Shown here one piece after another: positions 1 through 7,559 of a stretch of DNA of 45,168 nucleotides. Source of the DNA: Acidobacteriaceae bacterium (GTDB lineage: Bacteria; Acidobacteriota; Terriglobia; Terriglobales; Acidobacteriaceae); the NCBI GenBank assembly GCA_003151985.1, contig PLZC01000065.1, forward strand, positions 1 through 45,168, given 5' to 3'. The notes under the pieces are model-generated. The model worked only from the letters and a program-made list of their open reading frames with translations. It did not search any database and was not told the DNA's origin. The number at the start of each line of letters is the position of its first letter. The stretch's first letter is position 1. Both the position numbers and the translations under genes were made by a program.

Positions 1-2
1 AC

Positions 3-500
3 TTCTTCCACAGTTCGGCCCTCGATCTGAGCAAGCTCACTCGCATCTGGTGCGCTCTGGTTTTCAGACTCAACCCCGGCATCCTGCGCGTGAACGGCAG
101 AGCCGTTCTGGTCGGCGACGGTCTCAAGGTTGCCAAGGCAGGACGGAAGATGCCCGGAGTCAAGAAGCTTCATCAACAATCCGAGTCAAGTACCAAGCCA
201 GAGTTCATCTTTGGCCACTCCTGCCAGGCAGTCGCCGTGCTTACACAGGCCTTGGCCAGCGTATTTGCCTTGCCCCTGGCCTGCCGCATCCACGAAGGCA
301 CCGTGTTTTCAAACCGCGACAAGCGAACCCTGCTGGACAAGATGATCTTGTTGCTGGACTCCCTGGGACTGTCGGCGCCGTTCTACTTCGTGGCGGACGC
401 CTACTATGCCAACGGCAAGACGGTTCGCGGCCTGCTGGCCAAGGGAAACCACCTCGTCACGCTTCTGAGACGGCGAAGCACCGCAAAAGTCTCTCCAGAC
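3..500 (+). pseudogene. DDE transposase fragment (unassigned family)
   Basis: The plus strand reads open from the window edge in the frame of base 3. The translation has the look of a DDE-type IS transposase: a first acidic site in LVGDGLKVAKAGRKMPGVKK and a second in FVADAYYANGKTVRGLL, followed by GNHLVTLLRR. The 5' end lies outside the window. The transposase-like sequence fades at about 480-500, just before the stop codon of the convergent sugar dehydrogenase (525-527), so the C-terminal catalytic Glu region is missing. The frame stays open to 788, but from 525 on it lies antisense to a well-conserved gene and has no transposase character. I read it as a 3'-truncated IS remnant. The family is not certain (IS4- or IS701-like is possible), and the exact 3' junction cannot be placed without an intact copy. 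Confidence 0.7.
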
Positions 501-524
501 GCTTTGCCGTCTCGACGCAATCGA

Positions 525-1871
525 TCAGCATTTCACAACATTCGCGGACACGATCCCTTTGGTCGCATTACGCGTATCGACGACCAACTGAGCTTTGGCT
601 ACGATCTCGGCGAAATCATATTGCGAGTGGTCAGTAACGATCACCACGCAGTCGAACTCAGGGATTTTCTCCAGCGGGGTGCATGTCATATTCAGCGCGT
701 ACTTTCGTCCACGGCCAACGGTGGGGAAAAACGGATCGTTGTATTCGACAAGTGCCCCGCGCTTTTGCAGCAGCTCGATAATTGTTAGCGATGGCGACTC
801 TCGGAGGTCATCGATGTCGCGCTTGTAGGCTAGCCCAAGCAACAGCACTCGTGAACCGCACAATGGCTTGCCGCGCTGACTCATCGCTTCGATGATGTTC
901 TCGACGACGAAGTAGGGCATGTCAAGGTTAACTTGTCCAGCGAGCTCGATAAACTTTGTGTGGAAGTCAAACTGCTTGGCCTTCCACGCAAGGTAGAACG
1001 GATCGATCGGAATACAGTGGCCGCCCAGACCTGGTCCGGGGTAGAAAGCTTGAAACCCAAATGGTTTAGTCTTGGCGGCATCGATCACTTCAAACAGGTC
1101 GATGCCCATTCGCATACAAAGCTGTTTCAGTTCGTTGACCAGTGCGATGTTCACACAGCGGTAAATGTTCTCCAACAGCTTGGTCATCTCCGCTACTGCA
1201 GGCGAAGAAACGGGGACGCACCGATTGAATATGGTGGCGTACACAGCGCAGGCTAAATCACGTGCTGCGGGTCCGCACCCACCCACGACCTTCGGAATAT
1301 CCCGCCGGGCAACAGTATCGTTGCCTGGGTCTTCCCTTTCCGGCGAGAACGCAACATAGAACCCACGGCTCTCGGCATCCCGCGCTACGCGAAGTCCAGC
1401 AGGATTCCCCGCCTCCAACAGCGGCACAACGACTTCCTCGGTGGTGCCCGGATAGGTTGTGCTTTCCAAAATGATGAGCTGTCCTTCCTGAAGATACGGC
1501 GCGATACTTCTTACAGTGTCGGTGACGTAAGTAAGGTCAGGCTCGTGATATTCATTCAGAGGAGTGGGTACGCAGATGATGACGACATCCATTTTGGCAA
1601 TCTGGCTGTAATCGGCTGTCGCGGCGAACCCGCTGTTCTGCGCCGACTGGATATCAGCGCCGTGGATACGCACGATATACGAACTACCCTGATTAAGCGT
1701 TTTCACTTTATGGGGATCAATGTCGAAGCCTGTGATTGCAAAGCGCTCTTCGCTGAACAGAAGCGCTAGCGGCAAGCCCACGTAGCCCATGCCCACAATG
1801 CCGATACGGCCTTCTCGAGTTTCAAGTCGGCGTATAATTTCGTGCGTGCGATCCAAGACAGTTTCCGTCAT
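525..1871 (-). CDS. wbpA: UDP-N-acetylglucosamine 6-dehydrogenase (WbpA-like)
   Basis: This 448-residue nucleotide-sugar dehydrogenase oxidises C6 of UDP-GlcNAc (or UDP-ManNAc) to the uronic acid with two NAD+, in the cytoplasm. The N-terminal Rossmann motif GMGYVGLPLA is at residues 27-36. The catalytic cysteine is C286 in GPGLGGHCIPIDPFYL, and the central region has KLLENIYRCVNIALVNEL as in the family. The C-terminal domain ends in VVDTRNATKG. Length is normal, so the gene appears intact although an IS fragment abuts its stop. The KPFGF.AFYPGPGLGGHC wording favours the UDP-GlcNAc (WbpA) branch over UDP-glucose dehydrogenase; that substrate call is inference. It supplies an acidic amino sugar to the pathway. 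It is separated from the main run of genes by IS remnants and a gene-poor stretch. Confidence 0.9.
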   Translation of the reverse strand: MTETVLDRTHEIIRRLETREGRIGIVGMGYVGLPLALLFSEERFAITGFDIDPHKVKTLNQGSSYIVRIHGADIQSAQNSGFAATADYSQIAKMDVVIICVPTPLNEYHEPDLTYVTDTVRSIAPYLQEGQLIILESTTYPGTTEEVVVPLLEAGNPAGLRVARDAESRGFYVAFSPEREDPGNDTVARRDIPKVVGGCGPAARDLACAVYATIFNRCVPVSSPAVAEMTKLLENIYRCVNIALVNELKQLCMRMGIDLFEVIDAAKTKPFGFQAFYPGPGLGGHCIPIDPFYLAWKAKQFDFHTKFIELAGQVNLDMPYFVVENIIEAMSQRGKPLCGSRVLLLGLAYKRDIDDLRESPSLTIIELLQKRGALVEYNDPFFPTVGRGRKYALNMTCTPLEKIPEFDCVVIVTDHSQYDFAEIVAKAQLVVDTRNATKGIVSANVVKC

Positions 1872-1948
1872 TGTTCACTCCCAATGTTAGCATTCGTGGA
1901 TTAGTTTGCTACCGGTAAGTCTCGTGCATCCCGACTTGAAGCTATAGC

Positions 1949-2182
1949 TCACCGTACCATCGGCGATAGGCGCAAGAGCCACACGTGCCCTTTCACTCCC
2001 TGGGCCCGCCCCACTTGCGCCACGCTCGCACCGGGTTCGAACGCCAACTCCACGAGACGGCGCTTCTCAGCTAAACCATGCAGCCTACGAGGGCGACGCT
2101 CAGCTAACCCTCCCTGAATGAATCATCACCCATCGTCGCCTTACCCTCGACTACACGCCAGAGGGGAAGACCGCACGCTTAC
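1949..2182 (-). mobile_element. IS66-family terminal remnant with TnpA (OrfA) start
   Basis: Read on the minus strand, 2182-2168 gives GTAAGCGTGCGGTCT, which fits an IS66-type terminal inverted repeat (these start GTAA). About 60 bases further in, the frame ending with TGA at 1951-1949 reads LAEKRRLVELAFEPGASVAQ followed by VGRAQGV. This is the helix-turn-helix start of IS66 OrfA proteins (typically KRRLVELAFEPGASVAQVAR.HGVNAN). The expected continuation NANQVFxWRR is degraded to KGHVWLLRLSP and then stops. No OrfB or OrfC is present. What remains is one end of the element, truncated just upstream of the dehydrogenase gene. Family assignment is by motif recognition only. Confidence 0.6.
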
Positions 2183-2933
2183 GGGTTCTTCGCAACGGAG
2201 GGCGTTGATTGGGTCCGGAGTTCCCGAATCAACGGCAAAACGGTTCTCCAGACTGCAACGTCAGGCTCACGGCCACCTGTGTCCCACGTCTCGTGGCTCA
2301 AATCCCGTTTAGAACCTTTTGTCACGCGTCTGCTGGCTCTGGCTAGCGACCGACCATGAATGCCATGCCCGGCGACCCATCGATCCCGCCATGAACCATA
2401 AAGTCGCCCGGCTCTTAAAGCAGTCCAAGAGAACATTGACACGCCCGGGGTCATTGATGCGTGAACAGCAGGATGCGTGACGGCAGATTGTTGATTGTGG
2501 GCGCGACGGAGCCCTTTGTATACGTCAGGTCCCGGCGCGGACCGTCACGGCCGTCGCAATTTCACCGGTCTACGCCGCGGCGAGTTGCGTCTGGGGGGAG
2601 AGGACTGCACGTCCGGGCGGTGGTGGTCCGGAGAAGCTTGTCGAGGAGGGCCGTGGGGTGCCTGCAGCCTTTCTCCTATCCAGAGTGCAACGGAAACAAC
2701 CGGCTTCGGCAGCCAATTCCGCGACAATTTAGCATGGGATTGCGACGCCTGTTTCTAACAGGTCTACCGAGCCCGGGAATTAGCTTCCCTTGATCAAAAC
2801 GGAGTTGCCGTGGTTTCCTCGATGCCGTGAAGCCCGTCCTCGGCATCTCAAATCCGGAAGGAGTCGATTCCCATTCCACTCCTACGATGGTCGGGAACTG
2901 CGCAGAGATGAGGAACTCCGAACGCCGTGAAAG
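2183..2933. other. Gene-poor stretch, no supported CDS
   Basis: About 750 bases between the IS66 end and the beta-barrel gene. Short open frames exist on both strands (for example 2461-2793 plus and 2179-2454 minus), but they are rich in Arg, Pro and Ser, lack recognisable domains and have no convincing ribosome binding sites. An imperfect hairpin lies just outside the IS end: CGTTGATT at 2203-2210 pairs with AATCAACG at 2227-2234, extended by GGG/CCC with one bulged base. I see no T-run that would make it a standard terminator. The stretch may be decayed coding or IS DNA. Confidence 0.5.
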
Positions 2934-3509
2934 TCAATGAATATGCCTGAAATCGTAGGAAGCGCCGATGATGAAACCATTTGGGTTGAGAGCATGATGA
3001 TTAAAGAATGACGGCCAGAACTGATACTCGTAGTTTCCGCGCACCCAAACATTTCGATAGACACGGTAATCCAGTCCTCCGCCCGGGGCATATACGGTCC
3101 GGCTGTCATGCGTATAATCGGGAACTGATGAACTAAAATCAATACTGCCAAAACCCACCAAGAACTTCGCATATGGATGGAACTTGCGGTAGTGGCGCCA
3201 CGTATAAATCGCCCCGCCGCCGGCGGTATCCATGCGTAGTTTCGGGTCAGAACCCGTGCGGCCGTAGTTGAGGTCGCGCGCCTCCACTTCGAGGCCGAAT
3301 CCATGCAGAAACGATGGCCGTTGGTAGAAGTTCCAGTCTGCCCACACCGTGCCCCCCCCTAGACGGCCACTCCAGTCGGTGTGGTAATTGGAGTAGCCGA
3401 TGCCAACGCTAAGCGGCAAGCCGCCCCCGGTGGCCGTCGGAGTAACTTGAGAAAAGGCGGGAATTGCTGCACCGACAACGAATACTGCCAGAATCATCTT
3501 CAAGTACAT
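2934..3509 (-). CDS. Outer-membrane beta-barrel protein (OmpA/porin-like fold)
   Basis: A 191-residue exported protein. The start at 3509 is chosen because GAGGAGG (3522-3516) sits 6 bases upstream; the frame could open 10 codons earlier but without a ribosome binding site. It starts MYLKMILAVFVVGAAIPAFSQ, a clear signal peptide cleaved after AFS or AFA-like residues. The mature part alternates polar and aromatic residues, as amphipathic strands do (VGIGYSNYHTDW, GLEVEARDLNYG, WVRGNYEYQFW), and ends with IIGASYDFRHIH, resembling a final barrel strand. This fits a small 8-stranded barrel of the OmpA or OprF N-domain type in the outer membrane. Its role is unknown. A run of eight G on the coding strand (plus-strand C at 3352-3359) lies in the reading frame. 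It stands alone between two IS remnants and so may be unrelated to polysaccharide synthesis. Confidence 0.75.
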   Translation of the reverse strand: MYLKMILAVFVVGAAIPAFSQVTPTATGGGLPLSVGIGYSNYHTDWSGRLGGGTVWADWNFYQRPSFLHGFGLEVEARDLNYGRTGSDPKLRMDTAGGGAIYTWRHYRKFHPYAKFLVGFGSIDFSSSVPDYTHDSRTVYAPGGGLDYRVYRNVWVRGNYEYQFWPSFFNHHALNPNGFIIGASYDFRHIH

Positions 3510-3790
3510 TGAGATCCTCCTCTCAGTTCTGATCTTCAATCACCCAATCGACACAATTGGTTACGACACTGCTCGCCGTTCGCTGGAAATGAATCGACCG
3601 TCAAGACTACTTTAGCGCATTCTGATCCAAGTCGGTGAAGCGGAGGCAGGCTCTGCGGGAGCGCAACGAGCCAAGGAATAGCGAGATGGAGACTCATCGA
3701 CTCCGATGAGCGCCGGGAGTGGGCACCGACGCCGCTCCAGTCTTTGCCGTTCAACATCGGATCGATAGATTTCCCCATGCCTCTAAAAAC
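3510..3790. other. Upstream region of the beta-barrel gene with inverted repeat
   Basis: No supported gene. A perfect inverted repeat, CTCATCG (3693-3699) and CGATGAG (3704-3710) with a 4-base centre, lies about 185 bases upstream of the beta-barrel start. It could be an operator or a hairpin in the leader, or a leftover of the adjacent IS3 end. I could not assign a convincing -35/-10 pair. Confidence 0.3.
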
Positions 3791-4180
3791 TCACACCGCA
3801 AGCTGCCGCGCAGCGAAGGTCACCATATTTAGCGCTGCCAGTTGCGCCTCGAACTCGACCGGTGACAGGTAGCCGAGGGCCGTGTGCAGGCGCTTTTGGT
3901 TGTAAATGTTTTCCAGAAACTCGCGGATCGAGGCGCGGCTCTCGGCCAGGTAGCGGTATTCGTTGCGCAGAACCTCTTCGTACTTCAGCATTTCATGAAC
4001 GACTCGCAGGCTGCGTTGTCCCACGGGTTGCCCTCGCGGCTCGTGCTGATGCCGATTCTGCGGGCCTTCAGCTGATCCGTGTCGTCGTTTGTTGCGCAGT
4101 GCCAGCCGCGACCGGGGGCAAGATGATAGAGATAAGGGCCTTCCGCCGGGCGATTGCAAACTCGATGACCCCGCGGTATG
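3791..4180 (-). pseudogene. IS3-family transposase (OrfB) 3' remnant, frameshifted
   Basis: Two minus-strand frames together give the C-terminal part of an IS3 OrfB. The upstream frame has ATNDDTDQLKARRIGIS, then STSREGNPWDNAACESFMK, the region around the catalytic Glu. The downstream frame continues LKYEEVLRNEYRYLAESRAS, then ENIYNQKRLHTALGYLSPVEFEA, and ends at 3791. The join falls at about 3989, where the normal ATGAAAACGCTGAAG reads ATGAAATGCTGAAG, one base short, creating a TGA. Upstream of about 4180 the similarity disappears; the first DDE Asp region is degraded and OrfA is absent. The copy is therefore both 5'-truncated and frameshifted and cannot make transposase. It separates the DegT gene from the beta-barrel gene. 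Confidence 0.8.
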
Positions 4181-4268
4181 GTACGATCCACTCTCTGCCA
4201 AGGCATTCAGCTTTGTCGATGCTTGCGCGCAAATGTTTATCGTCGCCGTCTGTATAGGGCTTCAGTTG

Positions 4269-5456
4269 CTATCTCGTAGCCCTGTGCATCACCTGGCTTA
4301 CTACCTCGCATGTCAGGGCAATCTCTTCCGGCTCAAGAGTAGGGTGAACCAGAAACATAAGGCTCGTCTCACCGAGTTCGCGGGCGACGGGCAACCGGCT
4401 CTTCGGCCTCAACTCGGGGGGAAATGCCTTTTCCAGGTAGATTTCGCTGCAACTGCCTGAAAAGCACGGAACTCCACGCGCAACGATTGTGGCAATAATG
4501 CGATCGCGGTTCCATCCCTCCCGGAGAGCTTCGGGACGGACAAATGCATAGTACTTGTAATAAGAGTGGCTTAGATGTTCTGGAGGCGCAGTCACGCGCA
4601 TCCCGGGCAATTCACTAAAACATGCTGATAATATGGCTGCGTATCTCCGGCGGGTTTCAACCCAGCCGGGGAGCTTTTGCAATTGCAATCGCCCGATGGC
4701 CGACTGAACTTCCGTGAGCCTCCAGTTTGTTCCAAAGGACTCATGCAACCACCGGAACCCAGGAGCGTGTTCCCGATGGTAAACCGCATCGTAGCTCTTC
4801 CCATGATCCTTCAAAGACCACATGGTGTTCCACAACTCGTCTGAGTTAGTGGTCACCATTGCTCCCTCGCCGGCAGTAGTCATAATCTTGTCCTGGCAAA
4901 AGGAAAACGCGGCTACGTCACCGAGCGACCCCACGGGCTGTCCTTTGTAGGTGGCGCCGTGTGCCTGGGCGCAATCTTCTACTACCTTGATGCCCCGCTC
5001 GCGCGCCAGCGCAAGAATGCCGTCCATTTCACAGGGCCATCCCGCCAAGTGCACTGCAACGATTGCTTTGGTACGTGGCGTCAATACTCTGCGAATGGTT
5101 TCGGCAGTAATATCCTGGCTCTGACGATCTACATCCGCGATCACCGGACAGGCGCCAACCATAACCGCACAGCTAGCCGAAGCGATGAAGGTCCGGCTGG
5201 TGGTAATCACTTCGTCGCCTGGACCTACACCCAAAGCCTTCAAGGAACATTCCAGAGCTACGCTGCCGTTGGCTAGTGCAATGGCACGTTTGCAGCCAGT
5301 AAATGCCGCAAATTCCTCCTCGAATTTACGTCCTTCCTGGCCCGTCCAATAATTGACTTTGCCGGAGCGCAAAACTTGTGCGGCTGCTTCGATTTCGTCG
5401 TCCGCAAAAAAAGGCCACGGTGCGTCCAGCGATGCTTCAACGGCTTTCGACCCCAT
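4269..5456 (-). CDS. DegT/DnrJ/EryC1/StrS sugar aminotransferase
   Basis: A 395-residue PLP-dependent nucleotide-sugar aminotransferase of the DegT family, which converts a keto-deoxy sugar to an amino sugar using glutamate or glutamine. Residues visible: GSVALECSLKALGVGPGDEV (cofactor phosphate region), VVEDCAQAHGA with D161 to contact the pyridine nitrogen, and SFCQDKIMTTAGEGA with the Schiff-base lysine K190. The start follows AGGGGA by a few bases. Its gene begins 15 bases after the stop of the HAD gene, so the two are probably co-transcribed after the ATP-grasp gene. FCQDK and the long LKDHGKSYD segment resemble aminotransferases found in lipopolysaccharide loci, but the substrate (C3 or C4 keto sugar) cannot be told. 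Downstream lies an IS3 remnant, so this is the last gene of its run. Confidence 0.9.
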   Translation of the reverse strand: MGSKAVEASLDAPWPFFADDEIEAAAQVLRSGKVNYWTGQEGRKFEEEFAAFTGCKRAIALANGSVALECSLKALGVGPGDEVITTSRTFIASASCAVMVGACPVIADVDRQSQDITAETIRRVLTPRTKAIVAVHLAGWPCEMDGILALARERGIKVVEDCAQAHGATYKGQPVGSLGDVAAFSFCQDKIMTTAGEGAMVTTNSDELWNTMWSLKDHGKSYDAVYHREHAPGFRWLHESFGTNWRLTEVQSAIGRLQLQKLPGWVETRRRYAAILSACFSELPGMRVTAPPEHLSHSYYKYYAFVRPEALREGWNRDRIIATIVARGVPCFSGSCSEIYLEKAFPPELRPKSRLPVARELGETSLMFLVHPTLEPEEIALTCEVVSQVMHRATR

Positions 5457-5471
5457 TGCGTCCCCTGACTC

Positions 5472-6167
5472 TTAGAATTGTGTTTTGTAAAGTTCAGATA
5501 CCAAATCTGGAACCGGCTCCAGATTCGACACCTCGAACCGCGCCAGATCAGACGAGCATCCCTGGTGTTCATGCAGACCCGCCGGACGGCGCACTCGGAT
5601 TCCATTCCAGCCAAGTGTACGGGGCGCAAGGAAATCTTTCGACGGATTGTCCGCCACGTAGACAAATCGACCGCTGCACGTCCCTGATTGGGACTCCAGG
5701 TGTCGATAACCTCTGACGTGCGGCTTAGAGAATTCGATCCCCCATTCGCCGGTTACAACAGTCGTGTCAAAGCGGTCCCGCAGCCCTAAAGCGTCGATCT
5801 TCGCCCACTGCGATACCGGGTTCCCATCAGTTAGAAGACCGAGATAAACCCTGTCTTGCAATCGCGCCAGGCATTCAACTGCGTCAGGCAATAGCTTGAT
5901 CTGCGGCGCATGTTCACGGTAGATCCGCACCATCGTGGAAACCGTTCCGGCATCGCGCCCAACGCCCAGCCGGTCAAGTGCTGCGTCAAAGATGTCCCCG
6001 CGCCGCCCTTGGTCGAACAGTGCTTGAGCCTGCTCCTGAACTCCTTCCAAACCCAGCCGTTCGGCACACCATTCTCCGACAACACGAAACCCGCTGCGGA
6101 CATAATCCCGTTCCAGATAGAGAGTGTCGTCCAAATCGAATACTACGCAAACGTTCTTCTTATCCAT
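5472..6167 (-). CDS. HAD-superfamily hydrolase
   Basis: A 231-residue haloacid-dehalogenase-type phosphatase. Motif I is FDLDDTLY with nucleophile D11 and acid/base D13. A helical cap follows (residues about 20-90). Motif II is LGLLTDG, motif III the lysine in EFSKPH, and motif IV VYVADNPSKDF. All catalytic positions are present, so the enzyme should be active, probably on a small phosphorylated metabolite. It overlaps the end of the upstream ATP-grasp gene by 8 bases and is followed 15 bases later by a sugar aminotransferase, which ties it to the same pathway. A sugar-phosphate or acyl-phosphate substrate is plausible, but the family is too broad to choose. Confidence 0.85.
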   Translation of the reverse strand: MDKKNVCVVFDLDDTLYLERDYVRSGFRVVGEWCAERLGLEGVQEQAQALFDQGRRGDIFDAALDRLGVGRDAGTVSTMVRIYREHAPQIKLLPDAVECLARLQDRVYLGLLTDGNPVSQWAKIDALGLRDRFDTTVVTGEWGIEFSKPHVRGYRHLESQSGTCSGRFVYVADNPSKDFLAPRTLGWNGIRVRRPAGLHEHQGCSSDLARFEVSNLEPVPDLVSELYKTQF

Positions 6168-7167
6168 GCGAGGAATGCGCTCCAGGAATGAAAACGGCGT
6201 CGTCGTAACGAAGCATCAGAAGCCCATCTTGCCATTCAGCGGTCTCTGTACCGGGTCTCCCCAGCAACGGTTCAAGAAGCCACAACGGAAACTTTGCCCC
6301 GGCGCGATTGGCAAGCGGAAATCCACCACCAAACCGCGCATTGATTTCAATAATGGTGATGGTTCCATCTGCATCCACAAAGCATTGGACGTTGAGCGCG
6401 CCGCGTGCTCCGGGAAGCCTCTCCGCAATTGTGGTTGCCAGTTGCATCAGCCTTTCGTCCCTGACTGTAATTCCTTTGCTGACCTCGCCTCCACGCGTCT
6501 CAAGCCGCCTGTGCGGCACGGCGCAGACACATCGCCCATCTTGAACGAATACATTGACTGTGTATTCATCGCCGCGGGCAATCTCCTGTACAATCAAGCC
6601 CTGCCGACCCTCGGCAATTTCCCTGAGAGCCACAAGGGATTTGACAACGGCTATGCCAGCTGATGCGCTCCCAAGCCTCGGCTTCACAATGAGTGGGAAT
6701 TTCCACTGCACCGGGCTTCGGAGCACCTCATCGGGGTTGCCTTGACGGGGTGTTGGGAAACCGTTTTCCACCAGCCATCGGTGCGTTTCAACTTTGTCGC
6801 ACGCAATTCTGACGGTCTCCGGGTCGGAAACCGCAACCGTGATGCCATGCTCAAGGAATCGTTGCCGATTCGCCGCATACACTGGGAGTTCGGTGTCGAT
6901 TGTCGGCACGATCAGGCAGACATCTTCTTCAATCGCGATCCTCAGCACCTCATCAATGAATCCAGGATCGCAACAACGCCCCACGGCAAAGCACTTATCC
7001 ACTAGATAAGCTGCCGGCGCCATTTCAGGTGCCGCATCGACACCCAACACACGGCCGTCTACCCCTAAGTCGCTCAGAGCCTGTCGAAAACTCTCAATCA
7101 ACTGTGACCGGCGCCCTACCGAGGACACTAACACCGTGACCGTTTCTGACCGTGTCTTCTGTATCAT
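6160..7167 (-). CDS. ATP-grasp ligase (carbamoyl-phosphate-synthase-like)
   Basis: A 335-residue ATP-grasp protein. The N-terminal pre-ATP-grasp Rossmann-like part has VLVSSVGRRSQLIESFRQA. The central domain has CDKVETHRWLVENGFPTPR, then FPLIVKPRLGSASAGIAVV (the ATP-binding loop and Lys), then VQEIARGDEYTVNVFV. The metal-binding end is TIIEINARFGGGFPLANRAG, with E and N ligands. Proteins of this shape join a carboxylate to an amine or thiol through an acyl-phosphate. Location next to a DegT aminotransferase and a HAD phosphatase suggests amidation of an amino sugar, but this is inference. It overlaps the HAD gene by 8 bases. The start is given as the ATG at 7167 with GGGA directly before it, which is unusually close, so a slightly later start is possible. 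Confidence 0.85.
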   Translation of the reverse strand: MIQKTRSETVTVLVSSVGRRSQLIESFRQALSDLGVDGRVLGVDAAPEMAPAAYLVDKCFAVGRCCDPGFIDEVLRIAIEEDVCLIVPTIDTELPVYAANRQRFLEHGITVAVSDPETVRIACDKVETHRWLVENGFPTPRQGNPDEVLRSPVQWKFPLIVKPRLGSASAGIAVVKSLVALREIAEGRQGLIVQEIARGDEYTVNVFVQDGRCVCAVPHRRLETRGGEVSKGITVRDERLMQLATTIAERLPGARGALNVQCFVDADGTITIIEINARFGGGFPLANRAGAKFPLWLLEPLLGRPGTETAEWQDGLLMLRYDDAVFIPGAHSSHG

Positions 7168-7299
7168 TCCCTGCGTCCCGCCATCGGCTGGATTCAGCCG
7201 TATCGCCAGTCCCTTTGCAGCAGCTCTATTTCTTACTGGAAAGGAACTCCGGCATCGTTGAATGGCCTTGGCTCTATACGCCTGACCAGTGAATGACCT

Positions 7300-7515
7300 T
7301 CAAAGGGTCATCCAGAGAATGCGAAGGTCGAGAAACAAGTTTACGTGATCGACCAGGCATCAACAGTAAACTTCTCCTCCCAAGCTATCAAATCTCGTCC
7401 GCAAACCTGCGCTCATCCGGTAATGCCGGACATCGCGTCATGCCAGTGTGCCTACTCGGGCGTGTGATACGTCTTAGCTGCAGTCAGGATTCTCGGACGT
7501 TGCCCTTCGCGGTAG
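7300..7515 (-). pseudogene. Decayed C-terminus of a polyprenyl-phosphate sugar transferase
   Basis: No long open frame exists here, but minus-strand translation shows the tail of a bacterial sugar transferase (WcaJ/WbaP type) broken by stops. From about 7515 downward it reads RPRILTAAKTYHTPE, stop, AHWHDAMSGITG, stop, AQVCGRDLIAWEEKFTVDAW, followed by a frame change to VDHVNLFLDLRILWMTL, ending at TGA 7302-7300. The intact fusion gene at 8490-10334 has the matching segments: RPLLMEYLPRYSAEQ, QRHDVMPGITGWAQINGRN, WAEKFTLDTWYVDHWSLSLD. At least two stop codons and one frameshift make it non-functional. It lies between the FkbM methyltransferase and the ATP-grasp gene and marks an old second priming transferase. 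Confidence 0.8.
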
Positions 7516-7559
7516 CTCTTTCCAAGTCCTCCTGCAACATCTCTGTTTCCTAACCGAGG

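Noticed and set aside
2179-2454. Minus-strand open frame of 91 codons next to the IS66 end
   Set aside because: Runs across the IS terminus into flanking DNA and has no recognisable sequence.
2461-2793. Plus-strand open frame of 110 codons in the gene-poor stretch
   Set aside because: Arg/Pro/Ser-rich composition, no domain, no ribosome binding site.
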